5,033 nucleotides of DNA. Source: Caldifarciminota bacterium (GTDB taxonomy: Bacteria; Hydrothermota; Tepidihabitantia; Tepidihabitantales; Tepidihabitantaceae). The notes under the pieces were generated by a model, which was given only the letters and a program-made list of their open reading frames with translations, was not told where the DNA came from and ran no database searches. Of this stretch, positions 4,962 through 5,033 are shown piece after piece. Positions within the stretch are counted from its first letter, which is position 1. Each line of letters starts with the position of its first letter. The stretch spans positions 1 to 5,033 of the forward strand of contig CAIVTL010000477.1 in NCBI GenBank assembly GCA_903908785.1, in the 5' to 3' direction. The position numbers and the translations under genes were made by a program.

Positions 4962-5033
4962 CTCAAGCCTGAAGTGTCATTCTGAGGCGGAGCCGAAGAA
5001 TCGTCGGTGGCGAAGACTCTTCGCTGCGCTCAG
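4962..5033 (-). repeat. 72-bp palindromic element, right copy of an inverted pair
   Basis: This is the reverse complement of 4056-4127 except one base (T versus C within the AGTGTC/GACACT portion). It reaches the last base of the window and may continue beyond it. A type A array lies just inside each copy, pointing in opposite directions, so the symmetry extends beyond the 72-bp arms. Confidence 0.85.

Overview
The window looks like part of a GC-rich genome from a bacterium, probably an uncultured lineage. Two long plus-strand genes use G/C-ending codons. They are surrounded by unusually dense short repeats, and the last ~1.2 kb holds no convincing gene. Repeats of this look, and the spurious repeat-encoded peptides they give, remind me of metagenome-assembled candidate-phylum genomes such as WOR-3. 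That is a memory-based impression and not a placement.

Layout. Positions 1-75 hold a heptanucleotide array (type B, CTCGNNW) ending a few bases before the first gene. Positions 80-1837 encode a membrane sensor histidine kinase (HK1) with an apparent 7TM N-terminus, a PAS domain, a HisKA domain and a HATPase domain. Positions 1829-2046 hold a second heptamer array: first type A (AAACYCY), then type B. Positions 2051-3850 encode a second kinase (HK2), about 80% identical to HK1 by hand count. Its last ~18 residues are encoded by the next type A array (3795-3862). A type B array follows (3870-3932). The order is therefore B-HK1-A-B-HK2-A-B, as expected if a gene-plus-array module had duplicated in tandem through the arrays.

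From 3933 to 5033 there are only repeats and fold-back sequences. There is a perfect 8-bp hairpin, a REP-like motif, and a 72-bp palindromic element whose near-perfect inverted copy sits at the right edge (71/72 matches). Type A arrays lie just inside both copies, in opposite orientation. A ~530-bp core between them carries a ~94-bp tandem direct duplication and nested inverted repeats. It may be a non-autonomous mobile element or a pile-up of dispersed repeats.

Function. Both kinases should sense a membrane or intracellular signal, autophosphorylate on His378 (HK1) or His377 (HK2), and pass phosphate to a response regulator. None is encoded here, so partner and stimulus are unknown. The most unusual aspect is how closely the heptamer arrays fit the genes: they end 4 nt before both start codons, they supply both stop codons, and they extend the HK2 protein.
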